A DNA stretch of 35,940 nt from Prevotella sp. (GTDB lineage Bacteria; Bacteroidota; Bacteroidia; Bacteroidales; Bacteroidaceae), in assembly GCA_022771625.1 (NCBI GenBank), contig JALFCW010000067.1, forward strand, positions 1 to 35,940. The letters are read 5' to 3'. The notes beneath the pieces are model-generated. The model saw only the letters and a list, made by a program, of their open reading frames with translations, made no database searches and was not told where the DNA came from. The number at the start of each line of letters is the position of its first letter. Position 1 is the stretch's first letter. The translations under genes and the position numbers were made by a program. Positions 8,475-17,100 of the stretch are shown in pieces.

Positions 8475-10739
8475 CTATACAGGATCCACGTCGAAATAGA
8501 TAACAAGTGAATTAAAACGCTTGTCCTTCATAAGGTCGGATTGGGCATTGCGCAGATATTGTCTCACCTTGTATATGTCAATGCCGTTCTCCAGTTTTAA
8601 CATCAGTTTCCTTATGTTCAACGACTTCACCTTGGCAACTGATGGTTTGTCTGGACCAAGCACACGCTCGCCAAACCACATTCGAAGTTTGAATGCGAGA
8701 GTGGCTGCCGCACTCTGTACAGTGGAGTTGTCCTTGTGCTTGAGATATACATATATCAGACGATAGAATGGTGGATAATGGAATTCCTTACGCTCAGCCG
8801 TCACACTGCGATACATTGCCTCGTAGTCATTGTTTACTACCTGTTGCACGATTGGCAACTCGGGACTCTTCGTCTGCATTATCACCAATCCCCGCTTTCC
8901 TTTTCTTCCAGCTCTTCCCCCCACTTGTGCCATCATCATGAAGGCATGCTCGTAGGCACGGAAGTCAGGGAAATTAAGCATTGAGTCGGCATTTAGTATG
9001 CCCACAACACTCACATTTGCAAAGTCAAGTCCCTTGCTTATCATTTGCGTACCGATAAGAATGTTTGTGCGCCCGGCGGCAAAGTCGGTGATGATGCGCT
9101 CGTAGGCATTTCTCGTCTTTGTTGTGTCGAGATCCATGCGTGCCACCCTTGCCTCGGGGAAGATGTCTCGGATGGACTCCTCGATTTTTTCAGTACCATA
9201 GCCGCGGGTACGCAATTCCGTTCCCTCGCAGTTTGGGCATTTTGTCGGTATCGAATATGTATATCCGCAGTAGTGGCAAGTGAGTTGGTTGGTGTTGCGA
9301 TGCAATGTAAGACTCACGTCACAATGCTGGCAATGAGGCACCCATCCGCATTGCTTACATTCGATCATCGGTGCAAATCCACGCCTGTTCTGGAATAATA
9401 TTGCCTGCTTGCCGTTTTCGATAGCCTTGCGCACCTCAGCCAGAAGCATTGGCGAGAAAGGCCCCGACATCATCTTGCGGTGTTGCAGATCCTTTACATC
9501 CACAATGCGAAACTCAGGCAGTTCGATGCCCTCATGCCGCTGTGTGAGAGCCACATATCCGTATTTCCCTGTCATCGCATTGTGATACGTTTCGATAGAG
9601 GGAGTGGCAGTGCCGAGCAATATCTTTGCGCCATACATCGAGGCAAGGACTATGGCAGCACTGCGGGCATGATAGCGCGGGGCAGGGTCTTGCTGCTTGA
9701 ATGATGTCTCGTGCTCCTCGTCGATAATCACTAGACCCAGGTTTTGGAATGGAAGAAATACTGCCGACCTTGCTCCGAGAATGACGTCATATGGGTCGCC
9801 CGACATCTGTTTCTGCCATATCTCCACCCTTTCTGCATCCGAGTATTTGGAGTGGTAGATGCCAAGTCGTCGTCCGAAAACCTTCTTGAGTCTCGACATA
9901 ATCTGCACGGTAAGTGCAATCTCAGGAAGCAGGTAAAGCACCTGTTTCTTCTCGTCGAGTGCATGCTGTATGAGGTGGATGTAGATCTCAGTCTTACCAC
10001 TGGATGTCACACCATGGAGTAATGTTACGTTATTCTTCATCATTGAGAAGAGAATACCGTTGTATGCTTCAGTCTGAGCAGCACTCAGAGTGTGCATTTT
10101 TTCGGGATGAGGATCCCCAGAGTCATTAAGTCTTCCCACTTCCTTCTCGTATGTTTCCAGCATTCCTCTTTTCACCAGCATAGCGATGGTGGTCGATGTA
10201 GAGTGGGATGCGTTCATGAGTTCCTCGCGTGTTATCTCTTCGATATTAGCGTGATGTTCAGCCTCGTCCCAATGAGATAGTTGCAGATAACCAAGAAAAG
10301 CCGCTAGTTGCTTCTCTGCCCTATTTAGCATATTGATAGCGATATGCAGTGCCTCTACATTTCTGAATTTTTCCCCCAGTCGGATATATGTTTCCGTCTT
10401 CGGTTTATAACCCTCCTCAGCTTTGAGTCCAGATGGCATAGCTGCTTTGTATATGTCACCAATAGGTGAGAGATAATAATCCGCAATCCATTGCCAAAGT
10501 TTGAATTGCTTGTCGAGTAACATCGGTTGTTCGTCGGCAATGTCTATAATCTCCTTAGTCTTGTATCCATTCGGTTCGTTGTCGTGAGTCTTAGCCACAA
10601 TACCTACATACGTTTTCTTCGGTCCGAAATTCACGAGGACTCGCATGCCGAACGTTATCCGTCCCAGAAGTCGTTCAGGGATGGCATATGTGAATAATCC
10701 CTCAAGGGGAACAGGTAAGATTATATCTGCGTATTTCAT
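8475..10739 (-). CDS. priA: Primosomal protein N' (replication restart helicase PriA)
   Basis: Protein of 754 aa that recognises stalled forks and D-loops, unwinds the lagging arm and starts primosome assembly. The N-terminal DNA-binding domain contains PVPLEGLFTYAIP. The helicase core has Walker A GVTSSGKTEIY (about 243-253), DEEH (about 340-343), LLGTATPS and QMISKGLDFANVSVVG. Between the two motor lobes is the zinc-binding region with pairs CKQC, CQHC, CHYC and CPNC (about 461-506). Start ATG is in the usual context MKYADIILPVPL. It is the last gene of the leftward operon with yifB 20 nt upstream. Confidence 0.97.
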   Translation of the reverse strand: MKYADIILPVPLEGLFTYAIPERLLGRITFGMRVLVNFGPKKTYVGIVAKTHDNEPNGYKTKEIIDIADEQPMLLDKQFKLWQWIADYYLSPIGDIYKAAMPSGLKAEEGYKPKTETYIRLGEKFRNVEALHIAINMLNRAEKQLAAFLGYLQLSHWDEAEHHANIEEITREELMNASHSTSTTIAMLVKRGMLETYEKEVGRLNDSGDPHPEKMHTLSAAQTEAYNGILFSMMKNNVTLLHGVTSSGKTEIYIHLIQHALDEKKQVLYLLPEIALTVQIMSRLKKVFGRRLGIYHSKYSDAERVEIWQKQMSGDPYDVILGARSAVFLPFQNLGLVIIDEEHETSFKQQDPAPRYHARSAAIVLASMYGAKILLGTATPSIETYHNAMTGKYGYVALTQRHEGIELPEFRIVDVKDLQHRKMMSGPFSPMLLAEVRKAIENGKQAILFQNRRGFAPMIECKQCGWVPHCQHCDVSLTLHRNTNQLTCHYCGYTYSIPTKCPNCEGTELRTRGYGTEKIEESIRDIFPEARVARMDLDTTKTRNAYERIITDFAAGRTNILIGTQMISKGLDFANVSVVGILNADSMLNFPDFRAYEHAFMMMAQVGGRAGRKGKRGLVIMQTKSPELPIVQQVVNNDYEAMYRSVTAERKEFHYPPFYRLIYVYLKHKDNSTVQSAAATLAFKLRMWFGERVLGPDKPSVAKVKSLNIRKLMLKLENGIDIYKVRQYLRNAQSDLMKDKRFNSLVIYFDVDPV

Positions 10740-10759
10740 CAGTTGGTATTCCGGACTTT

Positions 10760-12310
10760 TTACAATAATGTTCTCTCAGCCCAATCTCCGCGGTCTAGGT
10801 TTCGATATCCCACAGCCTCTGCGATATGATTGAGTTTCACAGAAGGTGATCCGTCAAGGTCTGCGATTGTGCGTGCCACCTTCAAAATGCGTCCATAAGC
10901 ACGTGCCGATAGTTTGAGTTTTTCCATCGCCATCCTAAGCATGTCGAGAGATTTCTCGTCGGGTTGTGCAAATTCATGAAGCATGCGCTCTGTCATCTGT
11001 GCGTTACAGTGAATGCCGTTGTAGTCCTTGTATCTCTCCTCCTGTATCTTGCGTGCGGCAATCACTCGCTGGCGAATGGCAGAGCTGGGTTCACCAGGCT
11101 TCAGATAGGCTAGGTCCTTGAAAGCCACAGGTTGTATCTCGCATTGAATGTCGATACGGTCGAGCAGTGGACCGCTTATCTTGTTCATATATCTTTGTAT
11201 TTGTCCGGGGGTGCATACACAGTTGTGCGTTGGGTCGCCATAGTATCCGCAAGGACATGGGTTCATTGAAGCCACAAACATAAAGGAGCATGGATATTCC
11301 ACGGTGTATTTTGAGCGTGAGATAGTAATCTTGCGGTCCTCTAATGGTTGGCGCATCACCTCAAGCACACTTCGGTTGAATTCGGGCAATTCGTCGCAGA
11401 AGAGCACTCCGTTGTGGGCAAGCGATATCTCGCCAGGTTGGGGATTATTGCCACCGCCGACGAGGGCAACGGATGATATAGTGTGATGAGGTGAGCGAAA
11501 CGGGCGTTGCGAGATAAGCGATGTGTCGCGACTCAGTTTGCCTGCCACACTGTGTATCTGTGTTGTCTCAAGACTTTCAGATAGGGAGAGTGGTGGGAGG
11601 ATTGATGGCAGGCGTTTTGCCATCATCGACTTACCGCTTCCAGGAGGTCCCACCATAATCAGGTTATGTCCACCGGCGGCAGCTACCTCTAGAGCGCGTT
11701 TCACATTCTCTTGTCCCTTTACTTCTGCAAAGTCAAGGTCATACTGGCTTTGCTGCTGATAGAAGACGGCACGCGTGTCGATACGTTCAGGCTGATAGTC
11801 ATCACTGCCATTAAAGAATTTCACGACATCCGAAAGACTGTCCATACCATAGACATCAAGATTGTTGACCACCGCTGCCTCTCGCACATTCTCACGAGGC
11901 ACGATTAGTCCGCGGAAATGCTCCTTGCGCGCTCTTATGGCAATGGGCAATGCGCCACGTATGGGACGCAGAGAACCGTCAAGTCCCAGTTCTCCCACGA
12001 GCATATATTCACCAAGCCGTTCGCTCTCCACCTTGCAGTCGCCTGCCAATATTCCGATGGCAAGAGGAAGGTCGTAGCCGCTTCCCTCCTTACGTATGTC
12101 GGCAGGAGACAAGTTGACGGTTATCTCGGCGATAGGCATTCTGAAACCGATATTAGTGAGGGCGGCTTTTATTCGGTCGTAGCTTTCCTTGATACTGGTG
12201 TCGGCCAATCCCGACAAATGAAACATAACGCCACGGTCGATATTTATTTCGACAGTGACGGTAATGGCCTCAAGGCCCATGACGGCTGCGCAATATGTCT
12301 TTACTAACAC
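10760..12310 (-). CDS. yifB: YifB/ComM family Mg-chelatase-like AAA+ ATPase
   Basis: Protein of 516 aa. The N-terminal ChlI-type domain starts MLVKTYCAAVMGLEAITVTV and contains NLSPADIRKEGSGYDLPLAI. The AAA+ core has Walker A GPPGSGKSMMAK (about 221-232), Walker B VLFCDELPEF and the RQPLEDRKITISR segment. The C-terminal Mg-chelatase subunit-like domain holds LSARAYGRILKVARTIADL. In naturally competent bacteria ComM is a branch-migration helicase acting in integration of incoming DNA. The start is GTG; the conserved MLVKTY beginning supports it. A motif TAATTTTG on the minus strand at 12329-12322 could be a weak internal -7 element, without a proper -33. Confidence 0.95.
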   Translation of the reverse strand: MLVKTYCAAVMGLEAITVTVEINIDRGVMFHLSGLADTSIKESYDRIKAALTNIGFRMPIAEITVNLSPADIRKEGSGYDLPLAIGILAGDCKVESERLGEYMLVGELGLDGSLRPIRGALPIAIRARKEHFRGLIVPRENVREAAVVNNLDVYGMDSLSDVVKFFNGSDDYQPERIDTRAVFYQQQSQYDLDFAEVKGQENVKRALEVAAAGGHNLIMVGPPGSGKSMMAKRLPSILPPLSLSESLETTQIHSVAGKLSRDTSLISQRPFRSPHHTISSVALVGGGNNPQPGEISLAHNGVLFCDELPEFNRSVLEVMRQPLEDRKITISRSKYTVEYPCSFMFVASMNPCPCGYYGDPTHNCVCTPGQIQRYMNKISGPLLDRIDIQCEIQPVAFKDLAYLKPGEPSSAIRQRVIAARKIQEERYKDYNGIHCNAQMTERMLHEFAQPDEKSLDMLRMAMEKLKLSARAYGRILKVARTIADLDGSPSVKLNHIAEAVGYRNLDRGDWAERTLL

Positions 12311-12324
12311 TGGTCGCTTTGCAA

Positions 12325-12348
12325 AATTAAAGGATTAAAGAATTAAAG
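12325..12348 (-). repeat. Octamer array at the sufE stop codon
   Basis: Read on the coding (minus) strand: CTTTAATT, CTTTAATC, CTTTAATT, three tandem 8-bp units. The TAA in the first unit is the actual sufE stop codon (12345-12343); the other units repeat TAA at 8-bp spacing, so stops fall in all three frames before yifB starts at 12310. Confidence 0.75.
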
Positions 12349-12765
12349 TCCCTTGGTCTTGAATGCCAAGGCATACATTTTCATTTGCTTCATCATCGCC
12401 AGCAGACCATTGCTTCGTGTAGGACTGAGGTGATCCTTCAGCCCTATCTGGTCGATGAAGTAGAGGTCGGCATCGATAATTTCCTGAGGAGTATGGTCGG
12501 TGAGAACGCGTATGAGCAATGCGATGATACCCTTTACGATGAGAGCGTCACTTTCAGCAGTGAAATGCAGAAGTCCATCGTTATAGTCGCATTGTAGCCA
12601 CACCCTACTTTGACATCCGTCAATAAGATTACTCTCCGTCTTGTATTTCTCGTCGAGAGGTGTTTGCTCGTTGCCCAAGTCGATGAGCAGTTGATACTTG
12701 TCCATCCAGTCGTCAAAACCAGAGAACTCCTCTATTATCTCGTCTTGTATTTCATTTATTGTCAT
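12343..12765 (-). CDS. sufE: SufE-family cysteine desulfurase partner
   Basis: Protein of 140 aa. SufE accepts the persulfide sulfur from the cysteine desulfurase SufS and passes it to the SufBCD scaffold for Fe-S assembly. The acceptor loop is IDGCQSRVWL with Cys51. The N-terminal helix (EEFSGFDDWMDKYQLLIDLG) and the C-terminal GLKDHLSPTRSNGLLAM are as expected. Its upstream neighbour, 15 nt away, is a U32 protein with a conserved cysteine cluster, which may make Fe-S supply locally relevant; that link is inference. Confidence 0.95.
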   Translation of the reverse strand: MTINEIQDEIIEEFSGFDDWMDKYQLLIDLGNEQTPLDEKYKTESNLIDGCQSRVWLQCDYNDGLLHFTAESDALIVKGIIALLIRVLTDHTPQEIIDADLYFIDQIGLKDHLSPTRSNGLLAMMKQMKMYALAFKTKGL

Positions 12766-12780
12766 ATATCTAATAATTTA

Positions 12781-14025
12781 TTATACTTCCACAATCTTAA
12801 ACAGTTTGTCGCTTTGTCTTATTTTTCCAGGAACAGGAATTGACACGTGAGTGCCTTTGGGCGCATAATCCACAGGGTCGAGTTCAAGTCTTATTTCCTT
12901 GGCTTCGAGATACATCACTCCCGTGGTAGGACCAGTGACGAGCAGTTTGTCTCCCAACTTAAAGTCGGCAGCCTCTACTGTAAATTCCGCTACCCCCAGT
13001 TTGCTGAAGTATTTCACTCCCTTGCCTATATACACCTTTCTTTCTGTGGCATTCGACCCATAGTTTTTATTCCATTCACCGAGAGTTTGCCCTTGGTAGT
13101 AACCATCCCAAAAACCACGATTGAACACCGTAGCAAGTTTCTTGTCCCATTCTTCTTTCTTTTCCTCTGTGAATGAACCGTCGAGCACACTTTTGATAGC
13201 CTCCTTGTAGGTTTTCACTACGGTATAAACATATTCAGGTCCGCGTGCTCTTCCTTCGATTTTGAACACTCTCACACCAGCTTCCATCATTCTATCGATG
13301 AATCTTACCGTTTTGAGGTCTTTCGGACTCATGATATACTTGTTGTCTATCTCCAGTTGGTTGCCTGTTTCGGCATCAGTCACCACGTATGAACGTCGGC
13401 ATATCTGTATGCATTCCCCTCGGTTAGCCGAACGTCCGGCATTTGCCAAACTGAGATAGCACTTGCCGCTGATAGCCATACAGAGAGCTCCATGGCAGAA
13501 CATTTCTATGCGAATGGGTTGTCCTGATGGTCCGCAGATATTCTCTTGAATGGCGAGTCGGTGAATTTCAGCCACCTGATCCATATTCAGTTCTCGGGCC
13601 AGTACCACCACATCCGCAAATTGGGCATAGAATCTAAGGGCCTCGATATTGCTGATGTTGAGTTGGGTGGATAGATGCACCTCCTGTCCCACACTGTTGC
13701 AGTATGTCATAACAGCCACATCACTTGCAATCACAGCAGAGATACCTGCTTCATGAGCAGCATCCACAATCTCGTGCATTGTGGGGATGTCCTCTCCATA
13801 AATGATAGTGTTTACCGTGAGATAGGTCTTTATCCCGTGCTCATTGCATGTAGCAGCAATCTCTCTCAGGTCGTCGATAGTGAATGCACTTGCCGAACCT
13901 GCACGCATATTAAGTTTGCCGATGCCGAAATATATCGAGTCGGCACCAGCTTGAATGGCAGCCGCAAGACTTTCCCTTGAGCCTACGGGTGCCATGATTT
14001 CATATTGTGATAAATCTTTGTCCAT
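12781..14025 (-). CDS. U32 family peptidase / RNA hydroxylase-like protein
   Basis: Protein of 414 aa. It contains the U32 signature E-x-F-x2-G-A-L-C-x4-G-x-C-x-L-S as EMFCHGALCMAISGKCYLS, followed by NRGECIQICRRSY; the four cysteines fit the metal or Fe-S site proposed for this family. The N-terminal MAPVGSRESLAAAIQAGAD and DSIYFGIG segments form the first strands of the barrel. Relatives include the tRNA hydroxylation protein TrhP (YegQ) and the 23S rRNA hydroxylase RlhA; this protein is closest in length to the short TrhP-like group, so an RNA-hydroxylation role is more likely than proteolysis. It heads the U32-sufE-yifB-priA operon, with its promoter almost touching the start codon. Confidence 0.88.
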   Translation of the reverse strand: MDKDLSQYEIMAPVGSRESLAAAIQAGADSIYFGIGKLNMRAGSASAFTIDDLREIAATCNEHGIKTYLTVNTIIYGEDIPTMHEIVDAAHEAGISAVIASDVAVMTYCNSVGQEVHLSTQLNISNIEALRFYAQFADVVVLARELNMDQVAEIHRLAIQENICGPSGQPIRIEMFCHGALCMAISGKCYLSLANAGRSANRGECIQICRRSYVVTDAETGNQLEIDNKYIMSPKDLKTVRFIDRMMEAGVRVFKIEGRARGPEYVYTVVKTYKEAIKSVLDGSFTEEKKEEWDKKLATVFNRGFWDGYYQGQTLGEWNKNYGSNATERKVYIGKGVKYFSKLGVAEFTVEAADFKLGDKLLVTGPTTGVMYLEAKEIRLELDPVDYAPKGTHVSIPVPGKIRQSDKLFKIVEV

Positions 14026-14032
14026 TTCGCTG

Positions 14033-14064
14033 CAAAGTTAGTGCAATAATGTGTAAATACAAAA
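14033..14064 (-). promoter_or_regulatory. Promoter of the U32-sufE-yifB-priA operon
   Basis: On the minus strand TTTTG (14064-14060), 19 nt, then TAACTTTG (14040-14033): a complete Bacteroidetes consensus promoter. Only 7 nt separate the -7 element from the ATG at 14025, so the transcript should be leaderless or nearly so. Confidence 0.85.
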
Positions 14065-14124
14065 TAAAAGGGGCAAAACTTTTAATTTTTTCTCTCTATA
14101 AAGTATGTTTTCCCAAATTTTGAT

Positions 14125-14132
14125 TATCTTTG
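14125..14132 (+). promoter_or_regulatory. -7 element of the papain-like lipoprotein gene
   Basis: TATCTTTG matches TAnnTTTG. No good TTTG is found 19-21 nt upstream (the nearest is TATG at 14104), so activity may be weak or need an activator. It is divergent from the U32 promoter; both fit in the 136-nt gap. Confidence 0.55.
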
Positions 14133-14161
14133 CACCGTTAGAATGATGATATATCGACAAG

Positions 14162-15208
14162 ATGAAGCAATATATATGTATGTGTATTTGCATTGTCATG
14201 ATGTATAGTTGTGGCAAGGCAACAGACCGTAGCATTAGCAAGGACAGTGTGCAGGGAGATTTTCGTATAGAGCATCTTAATGGGATGACTCCCGTGAAGG
14301 ACCAAGGTGCAGGAAGCTCCTGTTGGGCTTATGCCATGCTTGCAGCCATCGAGACCACCCATATCTCAATGGGCGACTCGGTGAATCTCTCCCCCTCATG
14401 GGCTCTGAGGTCAATGATGAAAGAGATGTATATTCGCAATGTGCTCTCTCAAGGAAGTGATAAGGGAAGTGTGAGGGCTACAGGAAAGACCCTGTTGAAT
14501 ATCATTCAGCGCCACGGCATAGTACCCTATGATTCCTATCCCGATCGTGATAAAAAATCCGTGGCAACATCCCTATTGCTCAACAAGACGAGACTCTTGG
14601 CATCAAAGGCTGTAAATGCGCGAAAGGGATATTCTATATATATGCCAGCCCTTGAGTCGATGCTCGACGAGAGTCTTGGATATAGTCCCAAGAACGTGTA
14701 TATGTTGGGAGCTCAATACACTCCGTTGGAGTTTGCTCATAGTGTGTGTCGTCCAGATGAGTATAAAGCCTTAGCCAGTTGCACCCATCATCCTTTTGGT
14801 GAGTGGTTTGTGCTTGAAACAGCAGATAATTGGGAGCGCGACATGTATTATAATGTCCCGATAGACACGTTGATGAATTGCGTGGATAAGGCCGTTCGCA
14901 GAGGTATGGGAGTGTGTTGGGAAGGTGATATCTCTGAAGAAGGATTCTCTTTCAATGGGGGGACTGCAACGTTGGATATACCTCAGGGGAAGGATATTCA
15001 GCAGTTGCGTCAGAGGATGATAGAGAACTATACAACAACCGACGACCACTGTATGGCGGTCGTCGGTATAGCCCGCAATAAAAGCGGAGATAAATATTAC
15101 ATTATGAAAAACTCATGGGGGAGAAATAATCCTTACGGGGGATTGATGTTTGTGTCGGAAGACTATATGAAACTCAAGACCGTCGCGGTATTTCTTCCCA
15201 TGAAGTAG
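14162..15208 (+). CDS. C1 (papain-like) cysteine peptidase lipoprotein
   Basis: Protein of 348 aa. The N-terminus is a signal peptide ending in VMMYSC-G, a plausible lipobox, so it is probably membrane-anchored. Catalytic residues of the papain fold are visible: oxyanion Gln in VKDQGAGSSCWAYAML, nucleophile Cys in the same motif (residues ~50-58), His in DDHCMAVVGIA and Asn in MKNSWGRNN near the C-terminus. Order and spacing are those of the bleomycin hydrolase/aminopeptidase C branch (C1B), but this protein is shorter than the usual ~450 aa. A role in peptide trimming in the periplasm or at the cell surface is inferred. It converges on the NigD-like gene with only 46 nt between stops and no clear terminator. 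Confidence 0.88.
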   Translation: MKQYICMCICIVMMYSCGKATDRSISKDSVQGDFRIEHLNGMTPVKDQGAGSSCWAYAMLAAIETTHISMGDSVNLSPSWALRSMMKEMYIRNVLSQGSDKGSVRATGKTLLNIIQRHGIVPYDSYPDRDKKSVATSLLLNKTRLLASKAVNARKGYSIYMPALESMLDESLGYSPKNVYMLGAQYTPLEFAHSVCRPDEYKALASCTHHPFGEWFVLETADNWERDMYYNVPIDTLMNCVDKAVRRGMGVCWEGDISEEGFSFNGGTATLDIPQGKDIQQLRQRMIENYTTTDDHCMAVVGIARNKSGDKYYIMKNSWGRNNPYGGLMFVSEDYMKLKTVAVFLPMK

Positions 15209-15254
15209 TTTCTTGCTATGCAGTGGTTTCTTGATTTGTAGTATTATCTTGCCC

Positions 15255-15902
15255 TTAAAGAGCAATGTTTTTTTCAAGTTGCCCAGAATAAGTGTTTATA
15301 GAAATATGCACACTGTCCGTCGGGATTGAGTCGCGTGGGATACTGAGGAAATACTGGGTAGAGTATTTCTCCGGCACATCTCCTTGTGAGTGCAGCAGGG
15401 TGAGATGAGTGGTGGTACGTCCGTCGTCGGTCTTGGTGACCTCCGTTCTCAAAAGTCCGATAGTTTGATGAGCGTTCTCTACAGAAGTGTTTCCCACCTT
15501 TATCCATATCGAGAGATTGAGAAACGCTCCGTTTCTGCTTCTCCACATACTCTCGAACGTAATCGGGTCGGTAATAACATTCTCCACCGAATCCACCGGA
15601 ACCAAAGTGGGAACATTCCCAACACTCACTATTTGCGCCTTGCCATCCCCCACCTTATTATAATATGCTACAGCACGATAAATGGAGTCGGCTGTGGTGA
15701 TCCATTTGGCAGTAACTGGTTCATCCACAGTGAGCTTGGTGTTGTCGTCGGTCACTATATAGTCGATAGCCTTGTTGGAGTTGGCATGAACTATCATCAA
15801 GTCGGCTGTAGTGAGCGAGTTTTCACCGGTTCCTTTGTCATAGTTATCGGTTTCACATGCTGCGAATAGCAGTGCCGCTATTATCAGTGGGATATATTTC
15901 AT
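15255..15902 (-). CDS. NigD-like lipoprotein
   Basis: Protein of 215 aa from the ATG at 15902; an in-frame TTG 12 nt earlier overlaps the upstream stop and is less likely. Signal peptide MKYIPLIIAALLFAAC with lipobox FAAC at Cys16. The mature part has an N-terminal beta domain, the ITFESMWRSRNGAFLNLSIWIKVG motif region and a C-terminal domain ending THLTLLHSQGDVPEKYSTQY then SIPRD, as in NigD-like proteins of Bacteroidetes. NigD was named from a bacteriocin-linked locus, but its biochemical role is not established. Last gene of the gltX-waaA operon. Confidence 0.82.
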   Translation of the reverse strand: MKYIPLIIAALLFAACETDNYDKGTGENSLTTADLMIVHANSNKAIDYIVTDDNTKLTVDEPVTAKWITTADSIYRAVAYYNKVGDGKAQIVSVGNVPTLVPVDSVENVITDPITFESMWRSRNGAFLNLSIWIKVGNTSVENAHQTIGLLRTEVTKTDDGRTTTHLTLLHSQGDVPEKYSTQYFLSIPRDSIPTDSVHISINTYSGQLEKNIAL

Positions 15903-15928
15903 TTTAACCTTCAATCTTCAACCTTCAA
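15901..15928 (-). repeat. Heptamer array at the acyltransferase stop codon
   Basis: On the coding (minus) strand TTGAAGG, TTGAAGA, TTGAAGG, TTAAAAT. The first units encode the last residues of the acyltransferase (LKVED) and the third holds its TGA stop (15913-15911). The TGA recurs with 7-bp spacing and so occupies all frames. Confidence 0.75.
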
Positions 15929-17062
15929 TTTATTCAGTGCCGGATTAGCATACATCTTGAGTATAGAGTTCTTTAGGAATTCCACGTCCTTGTTGGGGAT
16001 AGTGATTTTGTCGAGCTGACCAGCGAGATATTTTTCAAAGCCCACTTTGTCCTCTGCAGAGTAGTGTTCCGCCATACGATTGCCACCCTCGAGCATGTCG
16101 ATGGCAATATAGTTGTTGGGGAAGAGACGATAATTGGCATGAATACCCTCGTCGATATGTTCGGCAATGATGCGGAAGATGTCAGTCTTGGGAGTGTCGT
16201 CGGGAATAGCCTTAAGGAAATCGTCGATACAAGGCGCGCAATGATAGTGGATACGTCCTTTATATCCCATGATACCAGTTTGCATGCTCAGCACATCGTC
16301 GGCTTTGGTTTTTTTCCATCCCTCCACATCACGCTTGAGTTGAAACTCCTGCGCTTTGAGCCAATCGCATGGGTCGTATTCATAACTGATAGCTACCGGC
16401 ACGATATGCAATTGCTGCAGCCTTTCGGTCACCGAACCATTGCCTCCCATTGCCATCATCTTGATAATCGACTCCTGAGTGCGGTCATCACTATCCTTGG
16501 CACGTCCCTCACGTTGAGCAATCCAAATATTGTCATGCTTGTCGTTGATGACGAGATTCATGTATTCAGCCATAGTGCGACTGTTGATGAGCATTTCTCT
16601 TATGCCCGCACTACGCTTCACGATGAACGACTTGTTAACCCTCACAAGATCCTCGATCCATGGAGCAGCAAGCAAATTGTCGCCAATGGCAATCTCGCAG
16701 GTGGTTTTGAATCCCGAGTCGATGAGCATCACGTCGAGCAGTGCGGAGTCGAGCACTATGTCACGATGGTTGCTCACGAAGGTGTATCTGCGAGAGTTGT
16801 CGATAGCCGAGATGTCGATGTCGCATCCTTTACTGGCCTTCGAGAGAAGATCCTTGAGGAAGGGATAGCAGAAAGCTATCTGAAAATCGAGGTTGGTTGT
16901 GCATTGCTTTAGCTTTGCGGCCAATGCCTCAAATGGAATCTGCGGGAACACTTTTCCCACAACTGCCTTAAACTGCTCGTCAGCGATAAGTCGTTGATAT
17001 ACCTGCTGCAGTTCCTCCGGTTCATATGACCGGATGCTGTCAAATTTCTCTGGTATCTTCAT
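15911..17062 (-). CDS. PlsC/GPAT-like acyltransferase
   Basis: Protein of 383 aa without a clear membrane anchor. The catalytic motif is SNHRDIVLDSALL (about residues 97-109), an acyltransferase block I with five residues between His and the second Asp instead of the usual four; IAQREGRAKDSDDR (about 184-197) corresponds to the block that binds the glycerol-phosphate phosphate group, and IVPVAISYEYDPCDW to block IV. It probably transfers an acyl chain to a glycerophosphate or lipid A related acceptor, but the substrate cannot be read from sequence. It lies 34 nt after ddl and 8 nt before the NigD-like gene in an envelope operon. Confidence 0.85.
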   Translation of the reverse strand: MKIPEKFDSIRSYEPEELQQVYQRLIADEQFKAVVGKVFPQIPFEALAAKLKQCTTNLDFQIAFCYPFLKDLLSKASKGCDIDISAIDNSRRYTFVSNHRDIVLDSALLDVMLIDSGFKTTCEIAIGDNLLAAPWIEDLVRVNKSFIVKRSAGIREMLINSRTMAEYMNLVINDKHDNIWIAQREGRAKDSDDRTQESIIKMMAMGGNGSVTERLQQLHIVPVAISYEYDPCDWLKAQEFQLKRDVEGWKKTKADDVLSMQTGIMGYKGRIHYHCAPCIDDFLKAIPDDTPKTDIFRIIAEHIDEGIHANYRLFPNNYIAIDMLEGGNRMAEHYSAEDKVGFEKYLAGQLDKITIPNKDVEFLKNSILKMYANPALNKLKVED

Positions 17063-17072
17063 AGCAACAAAA

Positions 17073-17100
17073 ATAAGAATCCCTAATTCCTAATCCTTAA
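17073..17100 (-). repeat. Heptamer array at the ddl stop codon
   Basis: Coding (minus) strand: TTAAGGA, TTAGGAA, TTAGGGA, TTCTTAT. The first unit contains the ddl TAA stop (17099-17097); the next two carry TAG at 7-bp steps, giving stops in all three frames before the acyltransferase start at 17062. Confidence 0.75.

Noticed and set aside
12322..12329. Separate promoter for yifB
   Set aside because: TAATTTTG has no -33 partner at the correct distance and arises from the octamer array; yifB is more simply read from the operon promoter at 14033-14064.
16064..16912. A 282-residue plus-strand ORF inside the acyltransferase gene
   Set aside because: The minus strand encodes a protein with acyltransferase motifs and operon context; the plus frame has no family features.
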